NCBI RefSeq assembly: GCF_021653975.1
Contig: NZ_JAJKFK010000012.1
Coordinates: 145,777 to 209,776 of the forward strand
From: Amycolatopsis sp. GM8
GTDB taxonomy: Bacteria; Actinomycetota; Actinomycetes; Mycobacteriales; Pseudonocardiaceae
Length of the DNA stretch: 64,000 nt
Direction: 5' to 3'
Shown: in pieces, positions 32,479 through 41,428 of the stretch
How the letters are laid out: every line of letters starts with the position of its first letter
Numbering within the stretch: the first letter of the stretch is position 1
Program-made: the position numbers and the translations under genes
The notes under the pieces: generated by a model
Database searches by the model: none
What the model was told of the DNA's origin: nothing
What the model saw: the letters and a program-made list of their open reading frames with translations, nothing else

Positions 32479-33210
32479 ATGAGCACCGTGGAAGTCTCGA
32501 TCGACGACGGCGTGGCCCGGATCTGGCTCAACAGGCCGGAACGGCTCAACGCCGTGGCCCCCGCGCTGGTGGACGACCTGCTCGCCGCGCTGGACACCGT
32601 GGCCGGCTCCACCGCGGGCGCCGTCGTGCTCGCCGGCCGGGGCCGGGCCTTCTGCGCCGGGCACGACCTCAAGGAACCCGCTCCCGGCGGCGATTCCCGC
32701 GCCCGGCTGGAGCGGCTGCAGGACGTGACGCGGCGCCTGCGCGCGCTGCGGCAGCCGGTGATCGCCGCCGTGCACGGGTACGCGATCGGCGCGGGTGCGG
32801 AGTTCGCCCTGGGCTGTGACCTGATCCTCGCCGCCGAGGACGCGGTGTTCGCCTTCCCCGAGGCCGGTCTCGGGCTCAGCGTCACCGGCGCCGCCTCGCG
32901 ATTGCTGCCGCAGCTCGTCGGCCCGCTCAAGGCGAAGGAACTCGTGCTGCTCGGCGAACGCATCGGCGCGGCGAAGGCCCTCGAACTCGGCCTGGTCAAC
33001 GCGGTCGTGCCCGACGTCCACGCGACCGCGAGCGACTGGGCGAAGCGCATCGCGGAACGTCCGCACGGCGCGGTTTCGCTTGCCAAACGCGCTCTCGACG
33101 CGAGCATCGACCTGGAAGCGGCGCTCGAACTGGAGGTCAGCCACGCGCTGATCACCGAGCACACACCCGAGGTCGCGCGGTCGGCCGAAGCGTTCCGGAG
33201 CCGCGGATGA
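32479..33210 (+). CDS. Enoyl-CoA hydratase/isomerase family protein
   Basis: 243 residues of the crotonase fold. 'GVARIWLNRPERLNAVAPAL' opens the domain. 'GRAFCAGHDLKEPAPGGDSR' and 'VHGYAIGAGAEFALGCDLIL' are the oxyanion-hole segments, and 'AFPEAGLGLSVTGAASRLLP' the active-site loop with Glu. It hydrates or isomerises enoyl-CoA esters. Its ATGA stop/start overlap with the acyl-CoA ligase, and a downstream TetR, make a three-gene operon for activation and beta-oxidation of an acyl substrate. Confidence 0.9.
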   Translation: MSTVEVSIDDGVARIWLNRPERLNAVAPALVDDLLAALDTVAGSTAGAVVLAGRGRAFCAGHDLKEPAPGGDSRARLERLQDVTRRLRALRQPVIAAVHGYAIGAGAEFALGCDLILAAEDAVFAFPEAGLGLSVTGAASRLLPQLVGPLKAKELVLLGERIGAAKALELGLVNAVVPDVHATASDWAKRIAERPHGAVSLAKRALDASIDLEAALELEVSHALITEHTPEVARSAEAFRSRG

Positions 33211-34733
33211 TCCCGCTCGAAGACGTCGACGACCTCGCGACGCTGGTCCGCCGGGCCGCCGAGCTGTGGCCGGACCGCGACGCGTGGATCTTCGACGAGA
33301 CCGGTGCCCGCTACACGTTCGCCGACGTCGAACGGGACAGCACCCGGTTCGCGCTCGCGCTGCTCGAACTGGGCCTCGAACCCGGCGACCGGGTGGCCGT
33401 GATGCTGCGCAACCAGCCGGAGTTCCCGTTGCTGTGGCTGGCATTGGCGAAGATCGGCGCGATGCTGGTGCCGGTGAACATCAACTACCGGGAGCTCGAC
33501 GGCGCACACGTACTGCGACATTCGGGCGCCCGGTTCGCCGTCGCCGCACCGGAATTCGCCGGGCTGCTCACCAGGATCGCCCCGGACACGAAGCTCGAAC
33601 GCGTGCTCACCCCGGCCGAGCTGAGCGCGGAATCCAGTGCGGCGGCACGGTTCGACGTGCCCGGCGAGCTGCCCTCGAACATCCAGTACACGTCGGGCAC
33701 CACCGGCGCCCCCAAGGGCTGCGTGCTGCCGCAGCGGTACTGGCTGACGATCGCCCGCGACCTGGCCACCAGCTTTCCCGCCATCTCCGACGAAGACAGA
33801 ATCCTTACCGCGCAACCGTTCCACTACATCGATCCACAATGGAACGTCGCGTTGGGACTGGCCTCCGGCGCGACACTCGTGGTGCTCGACCGCTTCCACC
33901 CGTCGACGTTCTGGGCCAAGATCCGCGAACACGAGATCACTTGGTTCTACTGCCTCGGCCTGATGCCGGCGCTACTGTTGCGGCAACCGGAGTCCACCTT
34001 GGACCGGGCGCACAGCGTACGGGCGATCCACGCCTCCGCGATCCCCCGCGACCTGCAGGCCCAGCTCGAACAGCGGTGGGGCGTGCGGTGGTTCGAAGCG
34101 TTCGGGATGACCGAAACCGGCAGCGACATCCGGCTTTCGGAGACCGACCACGACGAGTTCGTCGGCACCGGCTGCCTCGGCCGGCCGAACCGGACGCGCG
34201 AGGCGATGATCGTCGACGACGCGGGCCACCCGGTGCCGCGCGGCGAACCCGGCGAGCTGGTGTTGCGCGGGCTCGGCATGATGCACGGATACCACGATGA
34301 TCCCGAGGCGACCGCGCGTGCGTTCTCGGGCGGCTGGTTCCACACCGGCGATCTGGCCACAATGGACCATCAGGGCCGGATCTTCTACGTGGGCCGGACC
34401 AAGGACATGATCCGCCGTAGCGGTGAGAACATCTCGGCCGACGAGGTCGAGCGGGCGCTGATGTCGCATCCGGCGGTGGAACTGGCCGCGGTGATCGCGG
34501 TGCCGGATGAACTGCGCGGCGAAGAGATCAAAGCTTTCGTCGTGCTGTCAACGGAAACAACGCCGGATGAACTCACGGAGTTCTGCGCGGCCAAGCTCGC
34601 CTACTTCAAGGTGCCGCGATTCTGGTCCATCGCCGATTCCCTGCCGTTGACTCCGTCCGAACGGGTCGCGAAGGGTGAGCTGCGCCGGATCGAGCTGCCC
34701 ACCTACGACCGGGTGGCCCGCGAGTGGCGCTGA
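33207..34733 (+). CDS. AMP-binding acyl-CoA ligase
   Basis: 508 residues, the ANL-superfamily layout: P-loop 'IQYTSGTTGAPKGCVLP', 'FEAFGMTETGSDIR' adenine site, 'GWFHTGDLATMDHQGRIFYV', hinge 'RTKDMIRRSGENISADEVER', and a catalytic Lys near 'SERVAKGELRRIELP'. Closest in style to CaiC/fatty-acid-CoA ligases. It forms an acyl-adenylate, then the CoA thioester. Overlaps exist on both sides: 4 bp with the hydratase gene and 10 bp with the TetR gene. Confidence 0.9.
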   Translation: MIPLEDVDDLATLVRRAAELWPDRDAWIFDETGARYTFADVERDSTRFALALLELGLEPGDRVAVMLRNQPEFPLLWLALAKIGAMLVPVNINYRELDGAHVLRHSGARFAVAAPEFAGLLTRIAPDTKLERVLTPAELSAESSAAARFDVPGELPSNIQYTSGTTGAPKGCVLPQRYWLTIARDLATSFPAISDEDRILTAQPFHYIDPQWNVALGLASGATLVVLDRFHPSTFWAKIREHEITWFYCLGLMPALLLRQPESTLDRAHSVRAIHASAIPRDLQAQLEQRWGVRWFEAFGMTETGSDIRLSETDHDEFVGTGCLGRPNRTREAMIVDDAGHPVPRGEPGELVLRGLGMMHGYHDDPEATARAFSGGWFHTGDLATMDHQGRIFYVGRTKDMIRRSGENISADEVERALMSHPAVELAAVIAVPDELRGEEIKAFVVLSTETTPDELTEFCAAKLAYFKVPRFWSIADSLPLTPSERVAKGELRRIELPTYDRVAREWR

Positions 34734-35365
34734 CGACCGAGCAACGGGTCCGCCGGGCCGCGGTGAAACTGTTCGCCAGCAAGGGATTCCACGGCACCGG
34801 CATCCGGGATCTCGCCCAGGAGGCCGGGATCTCCTCGGCGAGCCTGTACCACTACATGGGCACCAAAGAGGACCTGCTCGCCGGGATCATGCGCGAATGC
34901 CTGGAACGTCTCCTGCTCGCCGCGCGCCAGGCGACGGACGGCGTCACGGATCCGCGGCAGCGCCTCGCCACGCTGGTCGCGCTGCATGTCCGCGCACACG
35001 CACAACAGCCCGCGGAAACGCGTGTTGTCGACAACGAGGTGCAGGTGCTTTCCCGAGCCACCCGGCGACGTATCGTCGAGTTACGCGACGAATACGAGCA
35101 GTTCTGGGCGGACGCGATCGAAGACGGTATCCAGCAGGGTGTCTTCGCCACCGAAGAACCGGCCGTGACCAGGCTCGCACTGGTGGAAATGTGCAACGGT
35201 GTCACGCGCTGGTATTCGCCGCGCGGGCCGCTCGGATTGGACCACTTGGCGCGCCATTACGCGGGCCTGGCGCTGCGGATGCTCGACAGCGGCGGGGAAG
35301 ACTGCCCGGCCGCGCTCGACACCGCTCGCCGGGTGGTATCCACGGTGTGGGGAACAACCCTCTAG
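34724..35365 (+). CDS. TetR family transcriptional regulator
   Basis: 213 residues from GTG 34724 inside the ligase 3' end. The HTH is 'VRRAAVKLFASKGFHGTGIR' plus 'DLAQEAGISSASLYHYMGTK'. The C-terminal region resembles acyl-CoA-responsive TetR proteins of the KstR2 type ('TRWYSPRGPLGLDHLARHYA'). Inferred to repress its own operon, and possibly the operon's divergent neighbour, relieved by the ligase product. Confidence 0.9.
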   Translation: MALTTEQRVRRAAVKLFASKGFHGTGIRDLAQEAGISSASLYHYMGTKEDLLAGIMRECLERLLLAARQATDGVTDPRQRLATLVALHVRAHAQQPAETRVVDNEVQVLSRATRRRIVELRDEYEQFWADAIEDGIQQGVFATEEPAVTRLALVEMCNGVTRWYSPRGPLGLDHLARHYAGLALRMLDSGGEDCPAALDTARRVVSTVWGTTL

Positions 35366-35422
35366 CTGGGGATCCTCGGGCAATACCTTGCCGCGGCGGC
35401 TCACTTGAGGGACCCTCGAACT

Positions 35423-35746
35423 GTGAGTGAGCAGACGATCCATCTGGAACTGAACGACTCAGGCCTCGCTCCGGGGCTTCCGGTTCCGGCAAACCCTCGC
35501 GATCAGGTTCAGGACGTGCCCTACCGCCCCGTCGAATTCCGTGACGACGATCTCGCTTCCGCGCTGGAACGGTGCGCGGCCTGGCTGCGAACCGCACAGG
35601 AGTGGCTGGGTGAGCCGCTCGATGTGCTGGCGCTTCACCTCGACTACGACGACCGGGAAGGCGCCCCGTACTACGACGTCAAGTTGCTCTGCAACGAAGA
35701 GGATCTCGCCGGCGCACCGCTGGCCATGCGCGCCCAGTCCACGTAG
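35423..35746 (+). CDS. Small hypothetical protein
   Basis: 107 residues from GTG 35423 (VSEQTIHLELNDSGLAPGLP). An acidic soluble protein without a signal or membrane helix. Conserved-looking blocks are 'CAAWLRTAQEWLGEPLDVLA' and 'LHLDYDDREGAPYYDVKLLC'. I do not recognise the family. It is preceded by a 57-bp gap after tetR and ended by a hairpin, so it is probably a unit of its own. Confidence 0.65.
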   Translation: MSEQTIHLELNDSGLAPGLPVPANPRDQVQDVPYRPVEFRDDDLASALERCAAWLRTAQEWLGEPLDVLALHLDYDDREGAPYYDVKLLCNEEDLAGAPLAMRAQST

Positions 35747-35753
35747 CGGCCCG

Positions 35754-35802
35754 AAGCCGGGTAAGAGGGCGTTTCTTCCCCGGGAAGCCCCTCTTTCCCG
35801 GC
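35754..35802. terminator. Hairpin terminator before the membrane protein gene
   Basis: AGCCGGGTAAGAGGG (35754-35768) pairs with CCCTCTTTCCCGGCT (35788-35802), with one mismatch in the middle, around a 19-nt loop that itself contains CTTCCCCGGGAAG. Confidence 0.7.
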
Positions 35803-35859
35803 TGATCTTCACCTCGTAAGCTGGCCCCCCTTTCCCCACCCGGCACCAGGGGGCCCGCG

Positions 35860-38055
35860 ATGCGCGCTCTGGCGTGGAGCGCTGTGCTCTTCGCGTGGCT
35901 CGGGGTGCACCTGGGCACCGGCACCCCGGCGGCCGAACTGGCCCAATGGGCGCTCGCCGTCGTGCCCGGCCTTCTGCTGCCCGGTTTCGCCCTCGTGCGT
36001 GCCGTTCGCGCCGCGACCGCGCCGCTGCTCGAAGATCTGGCCTGGGCCACGGTCGCCGGCTGCCTGACCGGGATGCTCGGCTGGTTCCTCGATGTTGTCC
36101 TGCCGTGGGCACCGCCGCCATGGCTCGTCGGCCCGGTGTTCACGTTGGTGTTGCTGGCCTTTCCGGTCACCCGCCGGCGAATCCTCGCGCGGCCGGCACC
36201 GGGCTGGGGCACCGCGGCGAACCTGTGGCTGGCCGGCGCGATGGCCGTCGCGATCGCCTGGATGACGACCGACTACCTGCGGTTCAACCCGCTCGACCCC
36301 GGTCCGGGCGGCCGGATTTACTACTACGACACGACTTTCCAGGTCGCCGTCATGGGCGAGCTGCGCCACACGCTGTGGCCCGGCTACCCACTGGTCCACG
36401 GCGAACCGTACTCGTACCACTGGTTCCTGCACGCGATCACCGCGCACCTGACCACCGGCACCGGCGTCGACCCGTTCGACTCGATGCTGCGGCTGGTGCC
36501 GACGACACTGTTCCCGGCGGTGGTGCTGCTGGCGGCCGTGGTGGCGCGGCGGGTCGCGGACAGCGTGCGCGCGGGCGTGGTCTGCGCCGGGCTGCTGACC
36601 GTCACCGGGGCCACCGTCGCGACGGCGTGGTCCACGGACGGGGCGGCACCGTTCATGATCCAGACGTACTGGGCTTCCTCGCTGACGTCGGCGTTCGGCT
36701 GGTTGCCGACGGTCGCCGTCGCGGGGTGCGTGGTCGCGCTCCTGCGCCGTTCGGCGGCCGACCGCGCGGTGCCGGCCGGGTTGTTCGTGCCGCTGGTCCT
36801 CCTTGCCGCGGGGGCGAAATCCGCCGATCTCGCGGTGTTGCTCGGCGGCACGGTGCTCGCGCTGGGTGCGCTCCTCGTCTGTCGCAAGTGGATGGTCGTG
36901 CCGCAGGCGATCGCGGTGAACGTCTTCATCGGTGGGGTGCTGCTGCTGGCACGGTTCACGATGTACGGCACCGGGGACTACGGCTTGATGTTCGCGCCGT
37001 TCGGGGCGATCCGGCAGACCGCCAAGGAGATCTTCCCGAACGCCGTACAACCGAGCGGCAGCGATCTCTATCTGGCGCTGCCGCACGTTCCGCTAGCGCC
37101 GTTCCTCGCCACAACGACGCTCTACCTGCTGCCACTGCTACCACGGCTCGCCGGGTTCGTGCCGCTGCTCCGGCGGCAGCCGCTCGACCCCGCGATGTGG
37201 CTCTTCCTCGGCACCACGATCGCCGGGTTCGGGGCCATGCTCACGTTCCGCCAGTCCGGGAACTCGAACATCTACTTCCTGGTCGCGGCGTATCCGGTCG
37301 GGGTGATCGGGTCGGCGTGGGGCATCGCCCGGCTGCGCTGGACCCGTGCGACTGTCGCTTGTGGACTCGGGATCGGCCTGGCGATGACGCTCGTCATCAC
37401 GTGGTTCGCCGGGGCGCACCCGCCGAAGTCGATCAGCGGCTGGCTGTTGCCGCTGATCGCGCTCGTAGCGGCGCTAGCCATTCTAGCTCTGCTCTCGCGG
37501 CGGTCGGCGGTCGTGATGTTCGCCGTGCTGGGCACCGGTCTGCTGTCGACGGGGCTGTACCTGACCCAGACCTCGACGAAGCCCAGCTACAACCTCTCCG
37601 CCACGCGGAACGACGGTGTCACGCTGCCCGTCACCCGGGACGAGCTGGCAGCCGGGCGCTGGCTGGACGCGCACGCCGGGCCGCGGGACGTGCTGGCGGT
37701 GAACCGGGTGTGCACGCAACAGTCGCCGGACGAGTGCACGGCGAAGCTGTTCGACCTGGGCGCGTTCGCGCAGCGCGAGGTGGACGTAGAAGGTTGGACG
37801 TACTCGTCGCGCAATCTGGACTCGGCATGGTCGAGCACGGTCTGGTACGCCGACCAGCCGTTCTGGGATCAGCAGCGGCTGGCGTCGGAGCTGGCCGCCT
37901 TCCGCGCCCCGACGCGAGCAGTGCTCGCCCGGCTGTCGGCGACCGGCGTCCACTGGCTGGTCGCCGACACCCGGGCGCCGGTCGACGCCGGCGCGCTCGA
38001 TCACCTGATCCCGAGGGCCCTCACGCTGCCCACGGTCATCGTCTGGCGGCTCTAG
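35860..38055 (+). CDS. Large multi-pass membrane protein, GT-C-like
   Basis: 731 residues with about 13 hydrophobic helices and a soluble C-terminal part of about 160 residues. The first large loop 'RIYYYDTTFQVAVMGELRHT' and 'HGEPYSYHWFLHAITAHLTT' resembles GT-C glycosyltransferases (polyprenyl-phosphate-sugar users), with Asp in YYYDTTF as a possible catalytic residue. The C-terminal segment 'LAAGRWLDAHAGPRDVLAVN' is common in such proteins. AGGGGG precedes ATG 35860. Sugar and acceptor unknown. Its stop overlaps the convergent acyl-CoA dehydrogenase stop through a shared CTAG. Confidence 0.72.
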   Translation: MRALAWSAVLFAWLGVHLGTGTPAAELAQWALAVVPGLLLPGFALVRAVRAATAPLLEDLAWATVAGCLTGMLGWFLDVVLPWAPPPWLVGPVFTLVLLAFPVTRRRILARPAPGWGTAANLWLAGAMAVAIAWMTTDYLRFNPLDPGPGGRIYYYDTTFQVAVMGELRHTLWPGYPLVHGEPYSYHWFLHAITAHLTTGTGVDPFDSMLRLVPTTLFPAVVLLAAVVARRVADSVRAGVVCAGLLTVTGATVATAWSTDGAAPFMIQTYWASSLTSAFGWLPTVAVAGCVVALLRRSAADRAVPAGLFVPLVLLAAGAKSADLAVLLGGTVLALGALLVCRKWMVVPQAIAVNVFIGGVLLLARFTMYGTGDYGLMFAPFGAIRQTAKEIFPNAVQPSGSDLYLALPHVPLAPFLATTTLYLLPLLPRLAGFVPLLRRQPLDPAMWLFLGTTIAGFGAMLTFRQSGNSNIYFLVAAYPVGVIGSAWGIARLRWTRATVACGLGIGLAMTLVITWFAGAHPPKSISGWLLPLIALVAALAILALLSRRSAVVMFAVLGTGLLSTGLYLTQTSTKPSYNLSATRNDGVTLPVTRDELAAGRWLDAHAGPRDVLAVNRVCTQQSPDECTAKLFDLGAFAQREVDVEGWTYSSRNLDSAWSSTVWYADQPFWDQQRLASELAAFRAPTRAVLARLSATGVHWLVADTRAPVDAGALDHLIPRALTLPTVIVWRL

Positions 38056-39221
38056 CCGAGGACGCCGGACACCTTCACGTGCCCCTTGAGCAGGTTGCGG
38101 GCGATCGTACGACGTTGGATCTCGTCGGTGCCCTCGTAGATCCGCAGCAGCCGCAGCTCGCGGTACCAGCGCTCGACCGGCAGCTCACGGGTGTAGCCCA
38201 TGCCGCCGTGGATCTGCAGCACCCGGTCGACGATCTCGTTGGCCTTCTGGCCGCCGTACAGCTTGGCGATCGACTGCGCGTGCCGCGAGTCCATGCCCTG
38301 GTCGACCTGCCACGCGGCGTGCAGCACCAGCCAGCGCAGCGCCTCCAGCTCGACACCGGAGTCCGCGATCATCCACTGGATCGCCTGCCGCTCCGCGATC
38401 TTCTGCCCGAAGGTCTCCCGCGTGTTCGCGTGCTCGATCGCCATCGACAGCAGCCGCTCGCACGAGCCGATCGCGTGCGCCGGCAGGAGGTACCGGCCGC
38501 GGCCGATCCACTGCATCGCCAGCTCGAAACCTCGGCCGACCTCGCCGAGGATCTGGCTCTCCGGCACCCGGACGTCCTGGAAGACCAGCGACGCCGGGCC
38601 CCACTCGCCCATCGTGTCGATGTACTCGGACTTCCAGCCCATCTCGCGGTCGACGAGGAAGCAGGTGACGCCGCCGTTCGCGCCCTTGGCCGAGTCGGTC
38701 ACCGCGAAGACCATCACGAAGTCGGCCTCGTTCCCGCCGGTGATGAAGGTCTTCTCGCCGTTGATGATCCAGTCGGCGCCGTCCTTGCGGGCCGAGGTGC
38801 GGATCGCCTTGGCGTCCGATCCGGCGCCCGGCTCGGTGATCGCGAAGCAGGACTTGCGCTCGCCCGAGATCGTCGGGAGCAAGTAGCGCTCCTTCTGCTC
38901 GTCGTTGGCGTAGAACAAGATGTTGTCCGCGGAGCCACCGAACCGGAACGGCACGAACGTCCGGCCCAGCTCGGCTTCGAGCAGCGCCGTCATCACGGCG
39001 GACAGCCCCATGCCGCCGTACTCCGTGGGTGTCTGGACACCCCAGAAGCCGGACTCCTTCGCCTTGAGTTGCAGTTCCCTCAGCTCGTCGGCGGTGATGC
39101 CCGGCTGGCCCGCGCGTTCGCGGCGGAGCACCTCGGGCTCGAGCGGCATCAGCTCTCGCTGTACGAACGTGCGGACCCAGTCCCGCACTTCTCGCTCTTC
39201 CGTGCTGAGGGTGAAGTCCAT
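38052..39221 (-). CDS. Acyl-CoA dehydrogenase
   Basis: 389 residues, full length. 'ESGFWGVQTPTEYGGMGLSA' is in the N-terminal helical domain. 'CFAITEPGAGSDAKAIRTSA' and 'WIINGEKTFITGGNEADFVM' contact FAD and substrate. 'QIHGGMGYTRELPVERWYRE' and 'RIYEGTDEIQRRTIARNLLK' give the C-terminal domain with catalytic Glu. It oxidises acyl-CoA to enoyl-CoA with electron transfer flavoprotein as acceptor. GGAGGCACAGACA precedes ATG 39221. A KstR2-like palindrome lies 19 bp upstream. Confidence 0.93.
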   Translation of the reverse strand: MDFTLSTEEREVRDWVRTFVQRELMPLEPEVLRRERAGQPGITADELRELQLKAKESGFWGVQTPTEYGGMGLSAVMTALLEAELGRTFVPFRFGGSADNILFYANDEQKERYLLPTISGERKSCFAITEPGAGSDAKAIRTSARKDGADWIINGEKTFITGGNEADFVMVFAVTDSAKGANGGVTCFLVDREMGWKSEYIDTMGEWGPASLVFQDVRVPESQILGEVGRGFELAMQWIGRGRYLLPAHAIGSCERLLSMAIEHANTRETFGQKIAERQAIQWMIADSGVELEALRWLVLHAAWQVDQGMDSRHAQSIAKLYGGQKANEIVDRVLQIHGGMGYTRELPVERWYRELRLLRIYEGTDEIQRRTIARNLLKGHVKVSGVLG

Positions 39222-39239
39222 TGTCTGTGCCTCCGCGTT

Positions 39240-39253
39240 ATTAAGCGCTTGCT
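39240..39253 (-). promoter_or_regulatory. Probable TetR-type operator of the acyl-CoA dehydrogenase
   Basis: Read on the minus strand this is AGCAAGCGCTTAAT, with a palindromic AAGCGCTT core. It differs by one base from the AnCAAGnnCTTGnT motif described for the steroid/fatty-acid regulator KstR2. It sits just upstream of the ribosome site of the dehydrogenase. Confidence 0.5.
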
Positions 39254-39304
39254 CACCTCAGGCTAGCGGATCGGGATGTGGGGAGAAACCGGTACGTTGG
39301 ACGG

Positions 39305-39973
39305 GTGATCGAGTGTGAGGTCTGGTGGGCGCGGCCCTTGCCCGTGGAGACACGGCATCTGGATCTGCTGGACGAGCCCGAACGGGGGCGGTTCGAGGCA
39401 TACCGGCGCGAGATCGACCGCAGGCGTTTCCTGACCGGGCGGGTGCTGGCAAAGACCTTGCTCGGTGCGCGGCGGGGCGTCGCGCCAGGCGATATCCGGT
39501 TCGACGCGACTTGCGAGGACTGCGGTAAACCCCATGGCAAACCGAAGCTGCCCGGTGTCGAATTCTCGATCTCGCATTCCGGCGAGCGTGTCGGCCTCGC
39601 GGTGACGACAGTGCCGGTCGGACTGGATGTCGAGGCGGACACCAGGCGTGCCGAGGACAGCCTGATCGAGTACGCGCTGAACGAGACCGAACAGGCCGCG
39701 CTGCGGGGGTTGGGTGCGGACGAGCGTGCAAGCGCTTTCTTCCAGTACTGGAGCCGGAAAGAGGCGCTGATGAAGGCGACGGGCCGTGGCCTGAAGATCC
39801 CGCTGCAAAGCATCACCCTCGACGGCGCCCGATTGGCCGCGTCGGCCGATGCGGCACTGAATCCTGAAGCGACCCACCTGGCGGACCTCAACCCCGGCGA
39901 GGGCTACCGCGCCGCGATCGCGTTCCTGACGACAGAGCCGGTGACGATCACCGAAAAGCCCTGGGAGATTTAG
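39305..39973 (+). CDS. 4'-phosphopantetheinyl transferase, Sfp type
   Basis: 222 residues from GTG 39305. 'RFLTGRVLAKTLLGARRGVA' is in the first half-domain. 'FSISHSGERVGLAVTTVPVG', 'LDVEAD' with metal-binding Asp/Glu, and 'FFQYWSRKEALMKATGRGL' are the Sfp signatures. The enzyme loads carrier proteins of NRPS/PKS/FAS with phosphopantetheine. A TACGTT hexamer 7 bp before the GTG suggests a leaderless transcript. The isochorismate synthase gene lies convergently downstream beyond a module A copy. Confidence 0.92.
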   Translation: MIECEVWWARPLPVETRHLDLLDEPERGRFEAYRREIDRRRFLTGRVLAKTLLGARRGVAPGDIRFDATCEDCGKPHGKPKLPGVEFSISHSGERVGLAVTTVPVGLDVEADTRRAEDSLIEYALNETEQAALRGLGADERASAFFQYWSRKEALMKATGRGLKIPLQSITLDGARLAASADAALNPEATHLADLNPGEGYRAAIAFLTTEPVTITEKPWEI

Positions 39974-40082
39974 CCCCGGCGGGATTCTTGTCCGGGTTTA
40001 GGGATTAAAAGATGCCTCGCCGGCGGGCTGGCTCCGGGATGAGGGGGCCCAGGGGATCTTGCGTTTGGGTGGGTGGTCGGGG

Positions 40083-40229
40083 TGGGTTGTCATCCCGTCG
40101 CCTGCGGTCTGTGAATATCACTTTGAGTCAGCCGCGCAAGGTTTGTGCTGTCGGGCGGCGGTTGTGTTGTAGGTTGCGCGCCTGCCTCAAAGTGATGGTT
40201 CCGGTTTCAGGCGACGGGATGACAACCCA
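40083..40229 (-). repeat. Structured repeat, module A copy 3 (inverted, diverged)
   Basis: Arms 40083-40104 and 40208-40229 pair perfectly over 22 bp. Nested arms 40117-40137 and 40174-40196 pair with two mismatches although their sequence differs from copies 1 and 2. In element orientation the outer stem has a T-A pair where copies 1-2 have G-C, and the inner stem has four further compensated pairs. The flank 40009-40073 is the inverted form of the A-B link (GCCTCGCCGGCGGGCTGGCT). Module B is absent here. It fills the 265-bp gap. Confidence 0.88.
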
Positions 40230-40238
40230 AGCCCGGAC

Positions 40239-41363
40239 CTACAACTCCAACCCCATGGCCCGCAAAAAGGTCTGGAACTTCGCCGACGTTTCATCCAGCT
40301 CCGCCTTGGGATCCGAAGCCGGCACGATCCCACCCCCGGCATACAACCGGAGCGACCGCGAATCCACTTCGGCGCAGCGGATCGACACCGCCCATTCGCC
40401 GTCACCCTCGGCGTTCATCCAGCCGACTGCACCGGCGTAATAACCGCGGTCGAACGGTTCCAGTTCACCGACCAGTTGCCGGGCGGCCTCGGTTGGGGTG
40501 CCGCAGATCGCGGGCGTCGGGTGGAGGGCGGCGGCAAGGCGCAGCGCCGTCACATCCCGGTCGGCCAGCTCGCCCGTGACGACCGTGCCGAGGTGCCACA
40601 TCGTCGGCGTCGACACCAGGGACGGCTCGCGCGGGACATCGAGGCTGCGGCAGAACGGGCGCATCGTCTCGACGATCGCCTCGGTCAGGACCGCGTGCTC
40701 GATGTGGTCCTTGCGGGAAGCGGCCAGCGCGTCGGCGTTCTCCCGGTCCGTCACCGGGTCCGCGGAGCGTGGCATCGAACCGGCGTGCGGGTGCGAGATG
40801 ACCTGCCCGCCGACGCGTGACAGCAACAGTTCCGGGGTGGCACCGATCAGCGTGCGACCACTCGGCAGGCCGGCCGCGTAGGTGTACGCACCGGCCTTGT
40901 CCTTGGCCAGGTTGTTCAGGATCGCCCGCGCGGGCACCTCGAAGTCGAACTCCAGGTCCAGCGCGCGGGCCAGCACGACCTTCCGCAGGCCGCCGTCCCG
41001 CAGGATCTTGATCGCCCGCGCCACGGCCTCGACGTGCCGGACGGGCTCGGGCACGGCACGCACCGCGCTCGGCGCACCGACGGTCTTGCGCTCAACAGGC
41101 CGCGCGGGACCGGCGACACGCACGGTCTCCGGGACCACGATGTGTCCCGGGGTGTCCGTCGTGTCGAACGGCAGCACTCCCACGGCCAGCGAGCCGGATC
41201 CCGTGGCCAGCTCAGCCGACACGTGCTCGCTCAGCGCCACCACGTCGGCGTCGGTGAACGTCCGCTGGGGGCCGGATCCCAGGATCGTCCGCCGGGAAGT
41301 GCCGAAATAGAAATCTCCGGGCGTGTAGTCCTCGAGCAGTCCGTCGGCGTCCACGCCCTCCAT
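40239..41363 (-). CDS. Isochorismate synthase
   Basis: 374 residues, chorismate-binding (EntC/MenF/DhbC) fold. 'LRKVVLARALDLEFDFEVPA', 'TLIGATPELLLSRVGGQVIS', 'HPHAGSMPRSADPVTDRENA', 'HPTPAICGTPTEAARQLVGE' and 'FDRGYYAGAVGWMNAEGDGE' are the active-site strands, including the metal-binding Glu residues. It converts chorismate to isochorismate for menaquinone or catechol siderophores. No men, dhb or ent genes adjoin it. The nearby phosphopantetheinyl transferase makes a siderophore role possible but unproven. Confidence 0.9.
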   Translation of the reverse strand: MEGVDADGLLEDYTPGDFYFGTSRRTILGSGPQRTFTDADVVALSEHVSAELATGSGSLAVGVLPFDTTDTPGHIVVPETVRVAGPARPVERKTVGAPSAVRAVPEPVRHVEAVARAIKILRDGGLRKVVLARALDLEFDFEVPARAILNNLAKDKAGAYTYAAGLPSGRTLIGATPELLLSRVGGQVISHPHAGSMPRSADPVTDRENADALAASRKDHIEHAVLTEAIVETMRPFCRSLDVPREPSLVSTPTMWHLGTVVTGELADRDVTALRLAAALHPTPAICGTPTEAARQLVGELEPFDRGYYAGAVGWMNAEGDGEWAVSIRCAEVDSRSLRLYAGGGIVPASDPKAELDETSAKFQTFLRAMGLEL

Positions 41364-41377
41364 TGTGGGCGCACTTC

Positions 41378-41419
41378 GGTGGGCACGTGGCGCGACGTGC
41401 GTGGCGTCACGTGCCCACC
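41378..41419 (-). terminator. Terminator downstream of the IHF gene
   Basis: GGTGGGCACGTG (41378-41389) pairs perfectly with CACGTGCCCACC (41408-41419), 12 bp, directly after the IHF stop and before the start of the isochorismate synthase gene on the same strand. Confidence 0.75.
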
Positions 41420-41428
41420 GGCGCCGGC

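Noticed and set aside
35874..39266. An 1130-codon open frame across two genes
   Set aside because: It runs out of frame through the membrane protein gene and antisense through the acyl-CoA dehydrogenase; its translation is low-complexity and has no domains.
39305..41363. Siderophore biosynthesis cluster
   Set aside because: Only a phosphopantetheinyl transferase and an isochorismate synthase are present; no NRPS, DhbA/B/E, transporter or iron box was seen nearby.
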